Below, one piece after another: positions 18,349 through 26,268 of a stretch of DNA of 64,000 nucleotides. The stretch lies in contig NZ_FQXE01000016.1 in the NCBI RefSeq assembly GCF_900129885.1, positions 62,001 through 126,000 of the forward strand, in the 5' to 3' direction. Each line of letters starts with the position of its first letter. Position 1 is the stretch's first letter. Both the position numbers and the translations under genes were made by a program. Source of the stretch: Pollutimonas bauzanensis (GTDB taxonomy: Bacteria; Pseudomonadota; Gammaproteobacteria; Burkholderiales; Burkholderiaceae_B). The notes under the pieces are model-generated. The model did not search any database and had not been told where the DNA came from. It was given only the letters and a program-made list of their open reading frames with translations.

Positions 18349-20126
18349 GCTTCCTCCCTGCGCGGCGTCAAACTCACCACGCCTGTCGGCGGCAGGGGCG
18401 TGACCTTGGGTTGCGGCCTGGGCGCGGCGCCACGCCGCATGCGCGCCATCACCTCGGCCGGCGGGCCGCAGTCGGCTTGCGCGCCGGCCTTGAGCACCAG
18501 CAGCTTGTCCGCCTGCTGCAGGATATTGGGCTTGTGCGTCATCACCACCAGCGTCACGCCCGCCTGCTTGATGCGGCCAATGGCCTGCGCCAGCATGGCG
18601 TCGCCGGCTTCGTCCAGATTGGCATTGGGTTCATCCAGCACCACCAGGCAAGGCTCGCCATAGAGTGCGCGGGCCAGCCCCACGCGCTGGCGCTGGCCGC
18701 CGGAGAGGCCCATGCCGTTCTCGCCCAGCCGCGTTTGGTAGCCCTCGGGCAGTTGCAAGACCAGCTCATGCACGCCCGCCATCTGCGCGGCGGCAATCAC
18801 CTTCTGCTCGTCCATCTGGCTAAAGCGGGCGATGTTCTCGGCCACCGTGCCGGCAAACAACTGCACATCCTGCGGCAAGTAGCCGATCAGCGCGCCCAGC
18901 GCCTCGGGGCGCCATTGTTCCAGCGGCGCGCCATCCAGGCGCACTTGGCCGCGCAGCGGCGGCCAGGCGTTGACCAGGCAGCGCGCCAGCGTGGTCTTGC
19001 CCGCGCCCGAAGGGCCGATCACCGCAAGCGTCTCGCCCGCAGCCAGCTGAAAGTTGATGCCATGCAATACCGGCTGGGCCTGGCTGGGCGGTGCTGCCAG
19101 CAATTGCTCCACCGCCACGGCGCCGTTTGGCCGGGGGAATTCCATGCCCTTGGCCAGCGGCGGGAAATCCGCCAGCAAGAGGCTCAGGCGGCGCTCGGCC
19201 TCTTTGACGCCGGTCCATTGGCGCGATGCGCCGATGAGCTGGTCGATGGGCGCGAGCGCGCGGCCCAGCAGGATGGAGCCGGCAATCATCATCCCCGCCG
19301 TCATCTCATGGCGCAGCACCAGCCATGCTCCCAGCCCCAGCGCCAGCGACTGCACCGCCATGCGCAGCGCCTTGTTCCAGCCCTGGATCTTGGCCATGCG
19401 GGCGCTGGCCAGGTTCTGTTCACGCACATAGCCCAGGTGCTGCTCGGCCCAGCGCCGGCGCAGATCGGTGAGCATGCCCATGGCGGCAATCACCTCGGCA
19501 TTGCGCAGGTTGGCGCTGGCGTCGCGCCGCGAGGCAATCGCCAGCTCCCCGGCCAGCTTCAGGTGCGGGCGGCTCACCCGCTCGTTGAGCCAGCCCACCA
19601 GCATCAATAGCACCGTGCCGGCCAGCGCGAACCAGCCCAGCAGCGGATGGAAATAAAACATCACCAGCAGGTACACCGGGAACCAGGGCGCATCGAACAG
19701 CGCAAACAGCGACTGACCGGTGGCGAACTGGCGCAACTGCTGCAGGTCTTCGAGCGGCTGCGCGGCATTAAGCTGGCCTGTCTTGAGGTTGGCAGCAAAG
19801 GCCGCATCGAAGATGCGCGGGGCCAGCTTGCGGTCGAACGCCGTGCTCAGACGCAGCACCACCAGGCCGCGCACCCACTCCAGCGACCCCATGAAGGCGT
19901 ACATCATCAAGAGAATAAGTGTGAGCATCCACAGCGTCATTTCGTTGCCCGAGGCCAGCACCCGGTCGTACACTTGCAGCATGTACAAGGCTGGGGCCAG
20001 CATCAGGACATTGATGACGCCGGAGAACACGCCGATATGCACGAAACTGCGCTTGTAAGCCAGCAGAGCGTGGGCCAGTTCGCCTCGCGCATCCCCTGCC
20101 GGCCGGTATTTGCCCGCCGTCATCAT
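18345..20126 (-). CDS. hasD: Type I secretion ABC exporter (HasD/PrtD-like)
   Basis: Inner-membrane ABC half-transporter of 593 aa that energises export of a C-terminal-signal protein. The N-terminal membrane domain begins with SFVHIGVFSGVINVLMLAPA, typical of HasD/PrtD, which lack a peptidase domain. The nucleotide-binding domain has Walker A GPSGAGKTT (about residue 370), signature LSGGQRQR (about 474) and Walker B VVLDEPNANLD. I chose the ATG at 20126, which has an AAGG-type site; an upstream in-frame TTG would add 24 residues that run into the hairpin region and look non-coding. The substrate is probably the HasA-like protein encoded 248 nt upstream on the same strand. Confidence 0.9.
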   Translation of the reverse strand: MMTAGKYRPAGDARGELAHALLAYKRSFVHIGVFSGVINVLMLAPALYMLQVYDRVLASGNEMTLWMLTLILLMMYAFMGSLEWVRGLVVLRLSTAFDRKLAPRIFDAAFAANLKTGQLNAAQPLEDLQQLRQFATGQSLFALFDAPWFPVYLLVMFYFHPLLGWFALAGTVLLMLVGWLNERVSRPHLKLAGELAIASRRDASANLRNAEVIAAMGMLTDLRRRWAEQHLGYVREQNLASARMAKIQGWNKALRMAVQSLALGLGAWLVLRHEMTAGMMIAGSILLGRALAPIDQLIGASRQWTGVKEAERRLSLLLADFPPLAKGMEFPRPNGAVAVEQLLAAPPSQAQPVLHGINFQLAAGETLAVIGPSGAGKTTLARCLVNAWPPLRGQVRLDGAPLEQWRPEALGALIGYLPQDVQLFAGTVAENIARFSQMDEQKVIAAAQMAGVHELVLQLPEGYQTRLGENGMGLSGGQRQRVGLARALYGEPCLVVLDEPNANLDEAGDAMLAQAIGRIKQAGVTLVVMTHKPNILQQADKLLVLKAGAQADCGPPAEVMARMRRGAAPRPQPKVTPLPPTGVVSLTPRREEA

Positions 20127-20374
20127 GTCTGCAGCCTTTTGCGGAAAAAAAACATCCCCCTCCCCGCATATGCGGGGAAAGTCGAAACCCGCCTGCAATT
20201 TTTATTTGCAGGCCATTGCGCAAACCGCTAGACTTTGCAGCTTGCGCAAAGCGGGGGCTTGGCTGAACTACGCTAGCCCCCGGGATAAAGCCCGGCCCAA
20301 GCGGTGGCTCCTTCCTGTCAGAAAATCGCCACCGCCTTGCCGGTCAATCCCCTTCTCTTTTCGTAACACCCGCG
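20127..20374 (-). promoter_or_regulatory. Hairpin-rich hasA-hasD intergenic region, possible attenuator
   Basis: This 248-nt gap contains several possible RNA hairpins read on the minus strand. The clearest is an 18-nt perfect palindrome at 20161-20178 (arms TCCCCGCAT/ATGCGGGGA), followed 8 nt later by eight U residues (20145-20152). Further stems are a GGTGGC/GCCACC pair, a GGGGGCT/AGCCCCC pair and a CTTTGC/GCAAAG pair between 20220 and 20345. This could partly terminate transcription or protect the 3' end of hasA mRNA, giving more hemophore than exporter. The hairpin-to-U-tract spacing is longer than in an ideal terminator. Confidence 0.5.
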
Positions 20375-21184
20375 TCACGCTGCCAGCAGCAAGTCGCTGG
20401 CAACCTCCAGCTCCGGCTGCGCCAGGGCAGTGATTACGCCGCCCGAGGCGTAGTCACCAGCCGCGTCGTAGTAGGTGATCGACACACCGGTACCGGCCAA
20501 GGCAGTCTGGATATTCAGGAACGAATCGGTGATGTCCGAACCACGCGACTCCAGATACCTGTCCAGTACGAACTCGAAGACCGATGCATCCTTGATATCG
20601 AACGACAGGTCGTAGATCACGGCGGAGTTCAGCGTCACTTTGTCGTAGTACTGCGCGTTGGACAGCAAGCCCTTGCTGACGAAATCGCTTGCGTCAATTG
20701 CGACGTTGCCGTTTGCAACACCGAAGGTATTGAGAGCAACGTAGTTCGCCGCTATGTCGAAGTTCTCGACCACTAGCAGCGGATCGACGGCTCGGAACGT
20801 AGTCAGCGTAAGCTCGGCAGGTGAAGCTCCAGTATCAGTGAACGGGTTGTAGCCAAGGTACAGGTTATCCAGATCGCCAGTCGTCACGAAATCAAACTTC
20901 CCGCTGACGGCGGCGGCCTTGGTATCCCAAGAGAAACCACCCTCGGAATTCAGCAGGTATTTGGCGCCGTAGGTACCCGTCAATCCTTGCCCTGCATACC
21001 AATTGAAATCGAAGATTTCATAGACCAATCCAGCACCGGGGTTTGGATTGTAAATACCCGGACCGGTGTGGTAACCAGTAGGCCCCTGGATGGAACCGAG
21101 ATATGCTGCATCGCCACCACCTCCCGTAATGCCGGAGTTATCATAGTCATCACGCCAAATGGCGGTTTCAGATTGCAAAGACAT
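20375..21184 (-). CDS. hasA: HasA-like extracellular hemophore / type I secreted protein
   Basis: Protein of 269 aa with no N-terminal signal peptide and a C-terminus SDLLLAA, resembling the PELLAA end of HasA that is read by HasDEF exporters. The C-terminal half (FEFVLDRYLESRG followed by DITDSFLNIQ) resembles the last helices of HasA. It lies between the HasR-like receptor and HasDEF, the canonical has gene order. It is larger than known HasA proteins (about 190-205 aa). Its only histidine is H39 in GYHTG, near where the His32 ligand sits in Serratia HasA, and I cannot find a Tyr75/His83 pair equivalent. The family call rests on gene order, the C-terminal signal and partial resemblance, so heme binding is inference. 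It starts 79 nt after the hasR stop. GC is visibly lower than in hasDEF. Confidence 0.75.
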   Translation of the reverse strand: MSLQSETAIWRDDYDNSGITGGGGDAAYLGSIQGPTGYHTGPGIYNPNPGAGLVYEIFDFNWYAGQGLTGTYGAKYLLNSEGGFSWDTKAAAVSGKFDFVTTGDLDNLYLGYNPFTDTGASPAELTLTTFRAVDPLLVVENFDIAANYVALNTFGVANGNVAIDASDFVSKGLLSNAQYYDKVTLNSAVIYDLSFDIKDASVFEFVLDRYLESRGSDITDSFLNIQTALAGTGVSITYYDAAGDYASGGVITALAQPELEVASDLLLAA

Positions 21185-21263
21185 AATGTCTTCTCCTTCG
21201 TCACAAGCCGGGCGCCGCCCCGGCGAATAATGCCCCAGCCCCTTGGGCTGTAGCAGCGTTTGC

Positions 21264-24074
21264 TCAGAATCGGTATTCCAGATTGGCCGTCAACATACGG
21301 CCCGGGTAGAAGTTGTAGCCAAAAGTGGTGGTCGTGGCATCCATCTGGTCGGTCAGGTTGGCCAGATAAATTCCGACCTTGAGGTCATCGTTGAAACGGT
21401 AGTTGGCAAATAAATCCACCTTGATGACCTTGGGCCATAGCGAGGCGGTAATGAAATCGCTTTTTTCCGGAAGCGCTCCAGTCGAGTTACTTGGGGCAGT
21501 GGTCTGGTTGTAAGCAAGGCTTGAATCAAACCAGTAGGTTGCCCGTTGCTTGCCACGATAATGCACGGTTCCTCCCAACTCCCACTGTCCACCGCCAGGC
21601 GTTAAGGCCGCGGTCAGACTGCCACGGATTGGTTCAACTGCTCCAGCCTCCATCCAGTTCCAACTGGAATAGCAAAGCTTCTCACCCTTGTTGCCATAAG
21701 GCATAAACTCAATAGTTCCATCAGTGTGATTAACGGTTCGATAACCGCTGCCACTAGGTGATTCCCAAGCGCATACTTTGTTATCGTGACGGATGGGCAG
21801 AGTGAAATTCCCCCGTATATAGAAGAGTTGCTGGCGATAGCTTAGATTGAGCTCCAAGCCGTGGCGTATGTAGTCATTCAGATTATTGACATTTGCCACC
21901 ATGCCATTGCCAGTTTGATACGAAGCCCCGACTGACTCGTCTGGCCGGATAATTGGTCCGTACACAATGTAATTACGGATGCGATTTCTGTAGTAGTTGA
22001 TGCCTACGTTGATCTGGTCATTGTTAGCCAGCCAATCCTTGGACTGATAGTTCATGCCCAGGTTGAAAGAGAGGGCCTTCTCCGGCTCCAGCGATGGATT
22101 GGCCGTAAACCCAGTTTTCAGCCATGGGCCTCCCATGTACATCTCATTGCTGGTAGGCGCTCGTTCGCTGTAGCCAACTTGTGCATAGGTGGTGATCCCT
22201 GTATTTGGCGGGCTATATGCCAACGCAAAATGCGCCGACCTCAGATCCCAATGGTGCTTCTGCTCGCCCTCGACCAGACGATTCGAGAACCCACTCTCTG
22301 GGTCGATGCGGAACTCACCCTCTGCTGCCTGGGACATCTCTGTCGCCATCTGCCTGGCTTGTGTCCGCGGAACACCCTGTGCACGCAATTGCTCGTAGTA
22401 ATAATTAAAGCTATATAGAAGGCCGCCCTTTTTAATATTCCCTGCTGTAAAGCGCGGGTTCTCAACATCCAACCAGACACGCTGCCAGCCAACTCCACCA
22501 CTGGCCTGCCAGGGCCCGCCTCCCTCCGTGCCGAGCGTCAGTGCAAGCCCCAATGCATCATTGCGCGAATCCGGATCCCATACCTCGCTTTTGTAACTGG
22601 TGTTGCCGACAGAACGCATGTATTGCTCATAGAACTCGGCATCTGAGAGGCTGTCTACCTTCTTGTCTGCCCGGCGCAGTTCAAGTCCCGCGTCGAGCTT
22701 GAGCGGACCAGCCAGGGCCGTATCAAAATGGCTGGTGTTACTGAGTTTGAGACCTGTTGAACCGATATCGGCAAAATAGTGCAATGCTTCACCCGCTGAG
22801 TAAGTTCCAGGGTAGCCTGTCCAGCGTTGTTTGCGGTTTTGCTTTTCATGGTATAGCTGCGCTTCAGGATTGAGCCAGTCATTGAAGTTGCCACTGTATT
22901 TCAAGCTGACTACCTGGCTTTCTAATTCCGCACGTACCGACCACGGATAATCTTCCCAACGGGAGCGACTGCCCGCTTCGGTTGTAAAAGGAACACGGAT
23001 GGAGGGTTGCTGATCGGTTTCATATTTGGCGCCGCTAGCCGTTGCGAATAACTCTAAGCGCTGGTCATAAGTATCATCGAAGTAATGACGCAAACGTAGC
23101 ATTTGCGCGTCATTCTTCTTCTGCGTGCCTGACAAGGGCTCGCCGGCTGCCTCTTTTAGAGCATCTAACTGGAAAGGGGTGAATTGACAATTAGATAAAG
23201 CTGCTCCCATCCCTCCTAGACCGCTCGCGCGATAGCGACAATTTGAATCGGCACCGGCATATGCGTCATCCATATTTCCATAAAACTTGATATTGTCCGC
23301 ATCTGCATCGTTCAACATGTCCTCTCTATTGAAACTGCGGCCAATACGGTACGCATCGTTCTTGCTCTGCGCAGCACCCAACATCCATTCCCAGCGCTCA
23401 TCACGACCACCTAGAAAGAACGAGCCCGAAGGTTTCTGACCATTCCGATATTCACTGAATCCGGCAGAACCACGCACCATGCCGCCGAAATTCTTGCCCG
23501 GGCGCAATATATCTTCCAGATCCAGATACCGGAAATCGACTGAGCTGCCCAGGCTGCCCAACGCACCTGTACCGGTACTACCACCCCTATTTACGTCGAT
23601 GCTTTTCAGGAACTGTGGATCAACAAAGATGGACCCAGTCTGGCCAATATCGCGGGTGAATGCATGGAAATTTTGATTGATCCCTTCCAGAGATTGGGAC
23701 ACACGCCCATGGCCGGCAATGCCCTGAACACCGACACTGACTTCCGGGCGGGCATAGAGGCTGTTGACCGAAGTGCCCGAAATCTGTTCGATCAGGTCGC
23801 TCATGTGGCTGGCATTGCGCCGCTCGATATCTTCCTTGCTGGCGCTCGCCTTGACGCCAGTTTTCTTTTCCTCTTCAGCGGTGCCGGTCACCTCCACCGC
23901 CTCAAGCGTCTGAATGCTTGAATCAGCCTGCTGCATGGTGCTTCCCCCCTGTTTCGGGGCTGGCGCAGCCTCCTGCGCCAACACATCTCCACTACCACCC
24001 AACGCCAGCATCATCGCCAGCCATAGCCAGCTTGGGCGCATCCTTGCGCCGCCGGTCCCGTCCTTCTCAAGCAT
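21264..24074 (-). CDS. hasR: TonB-dependent heme/hemophore receptor (HasR-like)
   Basis: Outer-membrane receptor of 936 aa. A signal peptide (WLWLAMMLALGGSGDVLAQ) is followed by a TonB-box-like LEAVEVTG, a plug domain (about 75-230) and a 22-strand-type barrel ending in F (ANLEYRF). The heme-receptor signature is present as SERAPTSNEMYMGG followed by NPSLEPEKA, matching the FRAP and NPNL boxes of heme/hemoglobin receptors. Known HasR proteins carry an N-terminal signalling domain for the HasI/HasS sigma/anti-sigma pair. Here the mature N-terminus goes almost directly to the TonB box, and no such pair is nearby. I chose the ATG at 24074, preceded by AGGGG; an ATG 13 codons later (MRPSW) is an alternative. 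Base composition is lower in GC than hasDEF. Confidence 0.88.
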   Translation of the reverse strand: MLEKDGTGGARMRPSWLWLAMMLALGGSGDVLAQEAAPAPKQGGSTMQQADSSIQTLEAVEVTGTAEEEKKTGVKASASKEDIERRNASHMSDLIEQISGTSVNSLYARPEVSVGVQGIAGHGRVSQSLEGINQNFHAFTRDIGQTGSIFVDPQFLKSIDVNRGGSTGTGALGSLGSSVDFRYLDLEDILRPGKNFGGMVRGSAGFSEYRNGQKPSGSFFLGGRDERWEWMLGAAQSKNDAYRIGRSFNREDMLNDADADNIKFYGNMDDAYAGADSNCRYRASGLGGMGAALSNCQFTPFQLDALKEAAGEPLSGTQKKNDAQMLRLRHYFDDTYDQRLELFATASGAKYETDQQPSIRVPFTTEAGSRSRWEDYPWSVRAELESQVVSLKYSGNFNDWLNPEAQLYHEKQNRKQRWTGYPGTYSAGEALHYFADIGSTGLKLSNTSHFDTALAGPLKLDAGLELRRADKKVDSLSDAEFYEQYMRSVGNTSYKSEVWDPDSRNDALGLALTLGTEGGGPWQASGGVGWQRVWLDVENPRFTAGNIKKGGLLYSFNYYYEQLRAQGVPRTQARQMATEMSQAAEGEFRIDPESGFSNRLVEGEQKHHWDLRSAHFALAYSPPNTGITTYAQVGYSERAPTSNEMYMGGPWLKTGFTANPSLEPEKALSFNLGMNYQSKDWLANNDQINVGINYYRNRIRNYIVYGPIIRPDESVGASYQTGNGMVANVNNLNDYIRHGLELNLSYRQQLFYIRGNFTLPIRHDNKVCAWESPSGSGYRTVNHTDGTIEFMPYGNKGEKLCYSSWNWMEAGAVEPIRGSLTAALTPGGGQWELGGTVHYRGKQRATYWFDSSLAYNQTTAPSNSTGALPEKSDFITASLWPKVIKVDLFANYRFNDDLKVGIYLANLTDQMDATTTTFGYNFYPGRMLTANLEYRF

Positions 24075-24397
24075 CCTCAACCCCTATAAAAATAAATCTA
24101 TATATTTATGAGACTGAGAAGTGTTTCTATTAAAATAGTTGAGTACGCCGGTGCGTGGGATCGGGCTTTCCAGAAAGTGTTCCTGCTTCAGGCCACACAG
24201 GCCGGACTTCCCGCCATGCAGCGCGGCAGTCATTTGTCCACTCCCAGTCTCTATGGATATCATCCCGAAAAGCAAGTCCTTCCGCTAACGCATTAGGGAC
24301 AGAACTTGTCATTTGGGGGAATTTTTTTGCACTGCACGATAGTAGTCACGCAAGCCGGGTGACCCGGGTTGCCCGGGCGGGCCATGGATCACAAATT
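24075..24397 (-). promoter_or_regulatory. hasR upstream region
   Basis: No gene is supported in these 323 bases; the short frames present look like chance. The part next to hasR (24081-24140) is strongly AT-rich and is the likely promoter. The far part carries the left copy of a 47-bp inverted repeat (24281-24327). Next to the methyltransferase stop there is a GC-rich hairpin (CCCGGG-CAA-CCCGGG on the minus strand) without a U tract. I see no convincing Fur box here. Confidence 0.55.
24281..24327 (+). repeat. Left copy of a 47-bp perfect inverted repeat
   Basis: This 47-bp sequence is found again, exactly and in inverted orientation, at 26161-26207. It begins TCCGCTAACGCATTAGG and ends GGGGGAATTTTTT, and contains an imperfect dyad GACA-N5-TGTC. 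The two copies bracket the AraC-type regulator and the methyltransferase. Relative to the two outward operons (hasR to the left, the ybtX-like gene to the right), both copies lie in the same orientation, 206-227 bp before the start codon. Confidence 0.95.
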
Positions 24398-25153
24398 TCA
24401 TCCCAAGCGCAGCAATGCGGCCGGCACCGGACTATCCGCCAGCGGCTGGGCCTGAAAACCTGCTTCGGCCGCTTCCGCCAACAGCGTATCAAGGCTGAAG
24501 GCGCGCCAGTCGCGTTCGATCGAAAAACTGCGTACCGCCGTATCACCGTCGAGCTGCTCAAAGCGCATGCGCCACCGGATCAGCTCCAGGCCGTCATCGA
24601 CCGGATGGCCACTGAGCCAGATATCGAAGCGATGCTGCCCGACATCAACGCTGGCCACCCGCGACTCCGGCAGATGCCGGGTCGCGTCGAGCGGCATCAC
24701 ATCCACCAGCACCACACCGGCGGGCGCCAGCGCTGCGGCCAGCCGGGGCCAGAGCGCGCGGCGCGTGGCGTCGTCGAAGAAACCCACGCAACCGCAGACC
24801 AGGGCGACGTCGATATCGGCGGGCAGGACGGCCTGGGCGATATCGGTCGGGTGCACCGTGACCTGGCGGCGCAACTGCGCATCGGCCAGCACACGGGTCA
24901 TCAGGCCAACGCGCATCGAGGCCGAAGGTTCGATGGCGTGGATGTGAGCGCCCGGCAGGGCTTCGGTGATGAATTTGAGCGCCATGCCGGTGCCCGAGCC
25001 AACATCGAGCACCAGTTTTGCATCGGGGCGCGCCGCAATCAGTGCGTTACGCAGCGACCTCTGGCGCGATTGCCAATGCTGCTCAGAGAGAATATCGTAC
25101 ATTTCGGCCGCCTGGATGTAGTTGTCCGAGGATACGGTGAGTGGCTCTGACAT
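24398..25153 (-). CDS. Class I SAM-dependent methyltransferase in the regulator cassette
   Basis: Protein of 251 aa starting MSEPLTVSSDN, with SAM-binding motif I LVLDVGSGTGMALKF (about residue 50), the acidic end of strand 2 in HAIEPSASMR, and a later strand GVVLVDVMP. It is a Rossmann-fold methyltransferase of unknown substrate. The ATG at 25153 lies 29 nt after the AraC-type regulator stop, so the two are probably co-transcribed. A longer in-frame extension exists upstream but overlaps the regulator and is not supported. Inference: it may tailor the siderophore or modify an iron-related metabolite. Yersiniabactin synthases already carry built-in methyltransferases, so its role is not obvious. 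Confidence 0.82.
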   Translation of the reverse strand: MSEPLTVSSDNYIQAAEMYDILSEQHWQSRQRSLRNALIAARPDAKLVLDVGSGTGMALKFITEALPGAHIHAIEPSASMRVGLMTRVLADAQLRRQVTVHPTDIAQAVLPADIDVALVCGCVGFFDDATRRALWPRLAAALAPAGVVLVDVMPLDATRHLPESRVASVDVGQHRFDIWLSGHPVDDGLELIRWRMRFEQLDGDTAVRSFSIERDWRAFSLDTLLAEAAEAGFQAQPLADSPVPAALLRLG

Positions 25154-25182
25154 GGCTAAGCTCCTGATTGCAAAGGCAGCAA

Positions 25183-26160
25183 TCAATCCGACGGCTGATA
25201 GCCATGCGCCCAGCGCTTGGGCGACAGGCCGATGCCGGCGCGAAATACCTTGCTGAAGTGGCTCACGCTGGAAAAGCCGACGGTTTGCGCGGTCTCCGTA
25301 ACGCTGGTGCCGCAGGCGAGCATGGCGAGGGCCACGTCCAGGCGAATGTGCGTCAGGGACTCCAGCATCGTGCGGCCATACAAGGCCTGGAAACCGGCCT
25401 GTAGCCGTTTTTCGCTCAGGCCCACGGACCGGGCCAGGGAGGCCACGCTCCAGGTTTCGCCGTATCGGGCTTCCAACAGCGCGCGCGCCTGCATCAGGCG
25501 GGTGCGATCCGATGGCACGGGCAACAGCGCGGCGGTGCCGCCATGCGCCTGCCAGCATCGGTCCAGGACCGCGGCGATGACTTCGGCCACCTTGGCGCAC
25601 AGGAAGACGTTGCGCGCCTTGCTGTCTCTGTAGTTGCACAGGCTGATTTCGCCCGCCGCCCGCTGCAGCGTACTGAAGACGGGCATGGAGGTCATGAGGG
25701 CATTGATATGCGCCATGCTGCGCGACGACGAGCGCATGCATTGCAGCAGATCGTCCATTTGCAACCCGGTCAGCCCCTGTAGGGCTTGCTGAGTGAGGTT
25801 GATGTTGACCATGCGGAAATCCCGCTCGGCCGAAAGCACATCCCAGCCTGCGGTGTGCTGCCCCGTTGCCATGAGCACCACCGAACCCGAATCGACCCGA
25901 AACTCGGCGCCGTCATCGATGGCCGCTTCCATGCGGCCTTCAAGCAGGATGCTCAGGGTCAGCGAAGGGCCGCCCTCGGCCTGGAACGCCCATTTCGAAC
26001 TGGGCTGGCCGTTCATGCAGCAAATGTTGCACCCTTCTGCCGGACGATGCAATTGCATTAGACACTGCCAGTCCTCGGGAATGCCCTCCAGCCTGCCGTC
26101 CATCAGCTTGGCCGGGTCGTGCGAGACCCCGCGCGGTCTTCTGTGAATGCTGCCAGACAT
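25183..26160 (-). CDS. ybtA: AraC-family siderophore regulator (YbtA/PchR-like)
   Basis: Transcription factor of 325 aa. The C-terminal 100 residues form the AraC DNA-binding domain with two helix-turn-helix motifs (SVASLARSVGLSEKRLQ and SVTETAQTVGFSSVSHFSKV, ending GLSPKRW). The N-terminal part resembles the PchR/YbtA type that senses a ferric siderophore. It sits between the hasR/irp block and the divergent transporter/receptor operon, where YbtA-like activators are expected. The ATG at 26160 (MSGSIHRR) has a GGGGGA site 7 nt upstream; an in-frame TTG five codons earlier lies inside the inverted repeat. It probably activates the surrounding operons when iron is scarce and siderophore is present. 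Confidence 0.85.
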   Translation of the reverse strand: MSGSIHRRPRGVSHDPAKLMDGRLEGIPEDWQCLMQLHRPAEGCNICCMNGQPSSKWAFQAEGGPSLTLSILLEGRMEAAIDDGAEFRVDSGSVVLMATGQHTAGWDVLSAERDFRMVNINLTQQALQGLTGLQMDDLLQCMRSSSRSMAHINALMTSMPVFSTLQRAAGEISLCNYRDSKARNVFLCAKVAEVIAAVLDRCWQAHGGTAALLPVPSDRTRLMQARALLEARYGETWSVASLARSVGLSEKRLQAGFQALYGRTMLESLTHIRLDVALAMLACGTSVTETAQTVGFSSVSHFSKVFRAGIGLSPKRWAHGYQPSD

Positions 26161-26207
26161 AAAAAATTCCCCCAAATGACAAGTTCTGTCCCTAATGCGT
26201 TAGCGGA
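26161..26207 (-). repeat. Right copy of the 47-bp perfect inverted repeat
   Basis: Reverse complement of 24281-24327 over all 47 positions. On the minus strand its last bases supply the GGGGGA ribosome site of the AraC-type regulator, so this copy spans the leader of that gene. Just beyond the repeat the flanks keep weak similarity (TCCT before TCCGCT, offset by one base) and then diverge. No target-site duplication was found outside the pair. Confidence 0.95.
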
Positions 26208-26249
26208 CAGGAAGAATCCGGGGCATGATTGACTTTCATTTTCTTTAAC

Positions 26250-26268
26250 GTTAATGAGACTTATTATC
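26250..26268. promoter_or_regulatory. Candidate Fur box between the regulator and the transporter operon
   Basis: The 19 bases here match the classical Fur consensus (GATAATGATAATCATTATC) at 15 of 19 positions by hand count (read as GTTAATGAGACTTATTATC). It lies in the divergent intergenic region, 90 bp from the AraC-type start and about 170 bp from the ybtX-like start, inside an AT-rich stretch. Iron repression of one or both directions is inferred. Confidence 0.6.

Noticed and set aside
24081-24140. Fur box in front of hasR
   Set aside because: The region is AT-rich, but no 19-bp window reached a convincing match by hand.
24155-25150. A 331-codon plus-strand frame crossing the left inverted repeat
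   Set aside because: It is antisense to the methyltransferase gene, has no recognisable motif or ribosome site, and its early residues simply encode the repeat.
24398-25741. A 447-codon version of the methyltransferase reaching into the AraC gene
   Set aside because: The extra N-terminal part is an out-of-frame reading of the regulator gene. The methyltransferase fold starts at the ATG at 25153.
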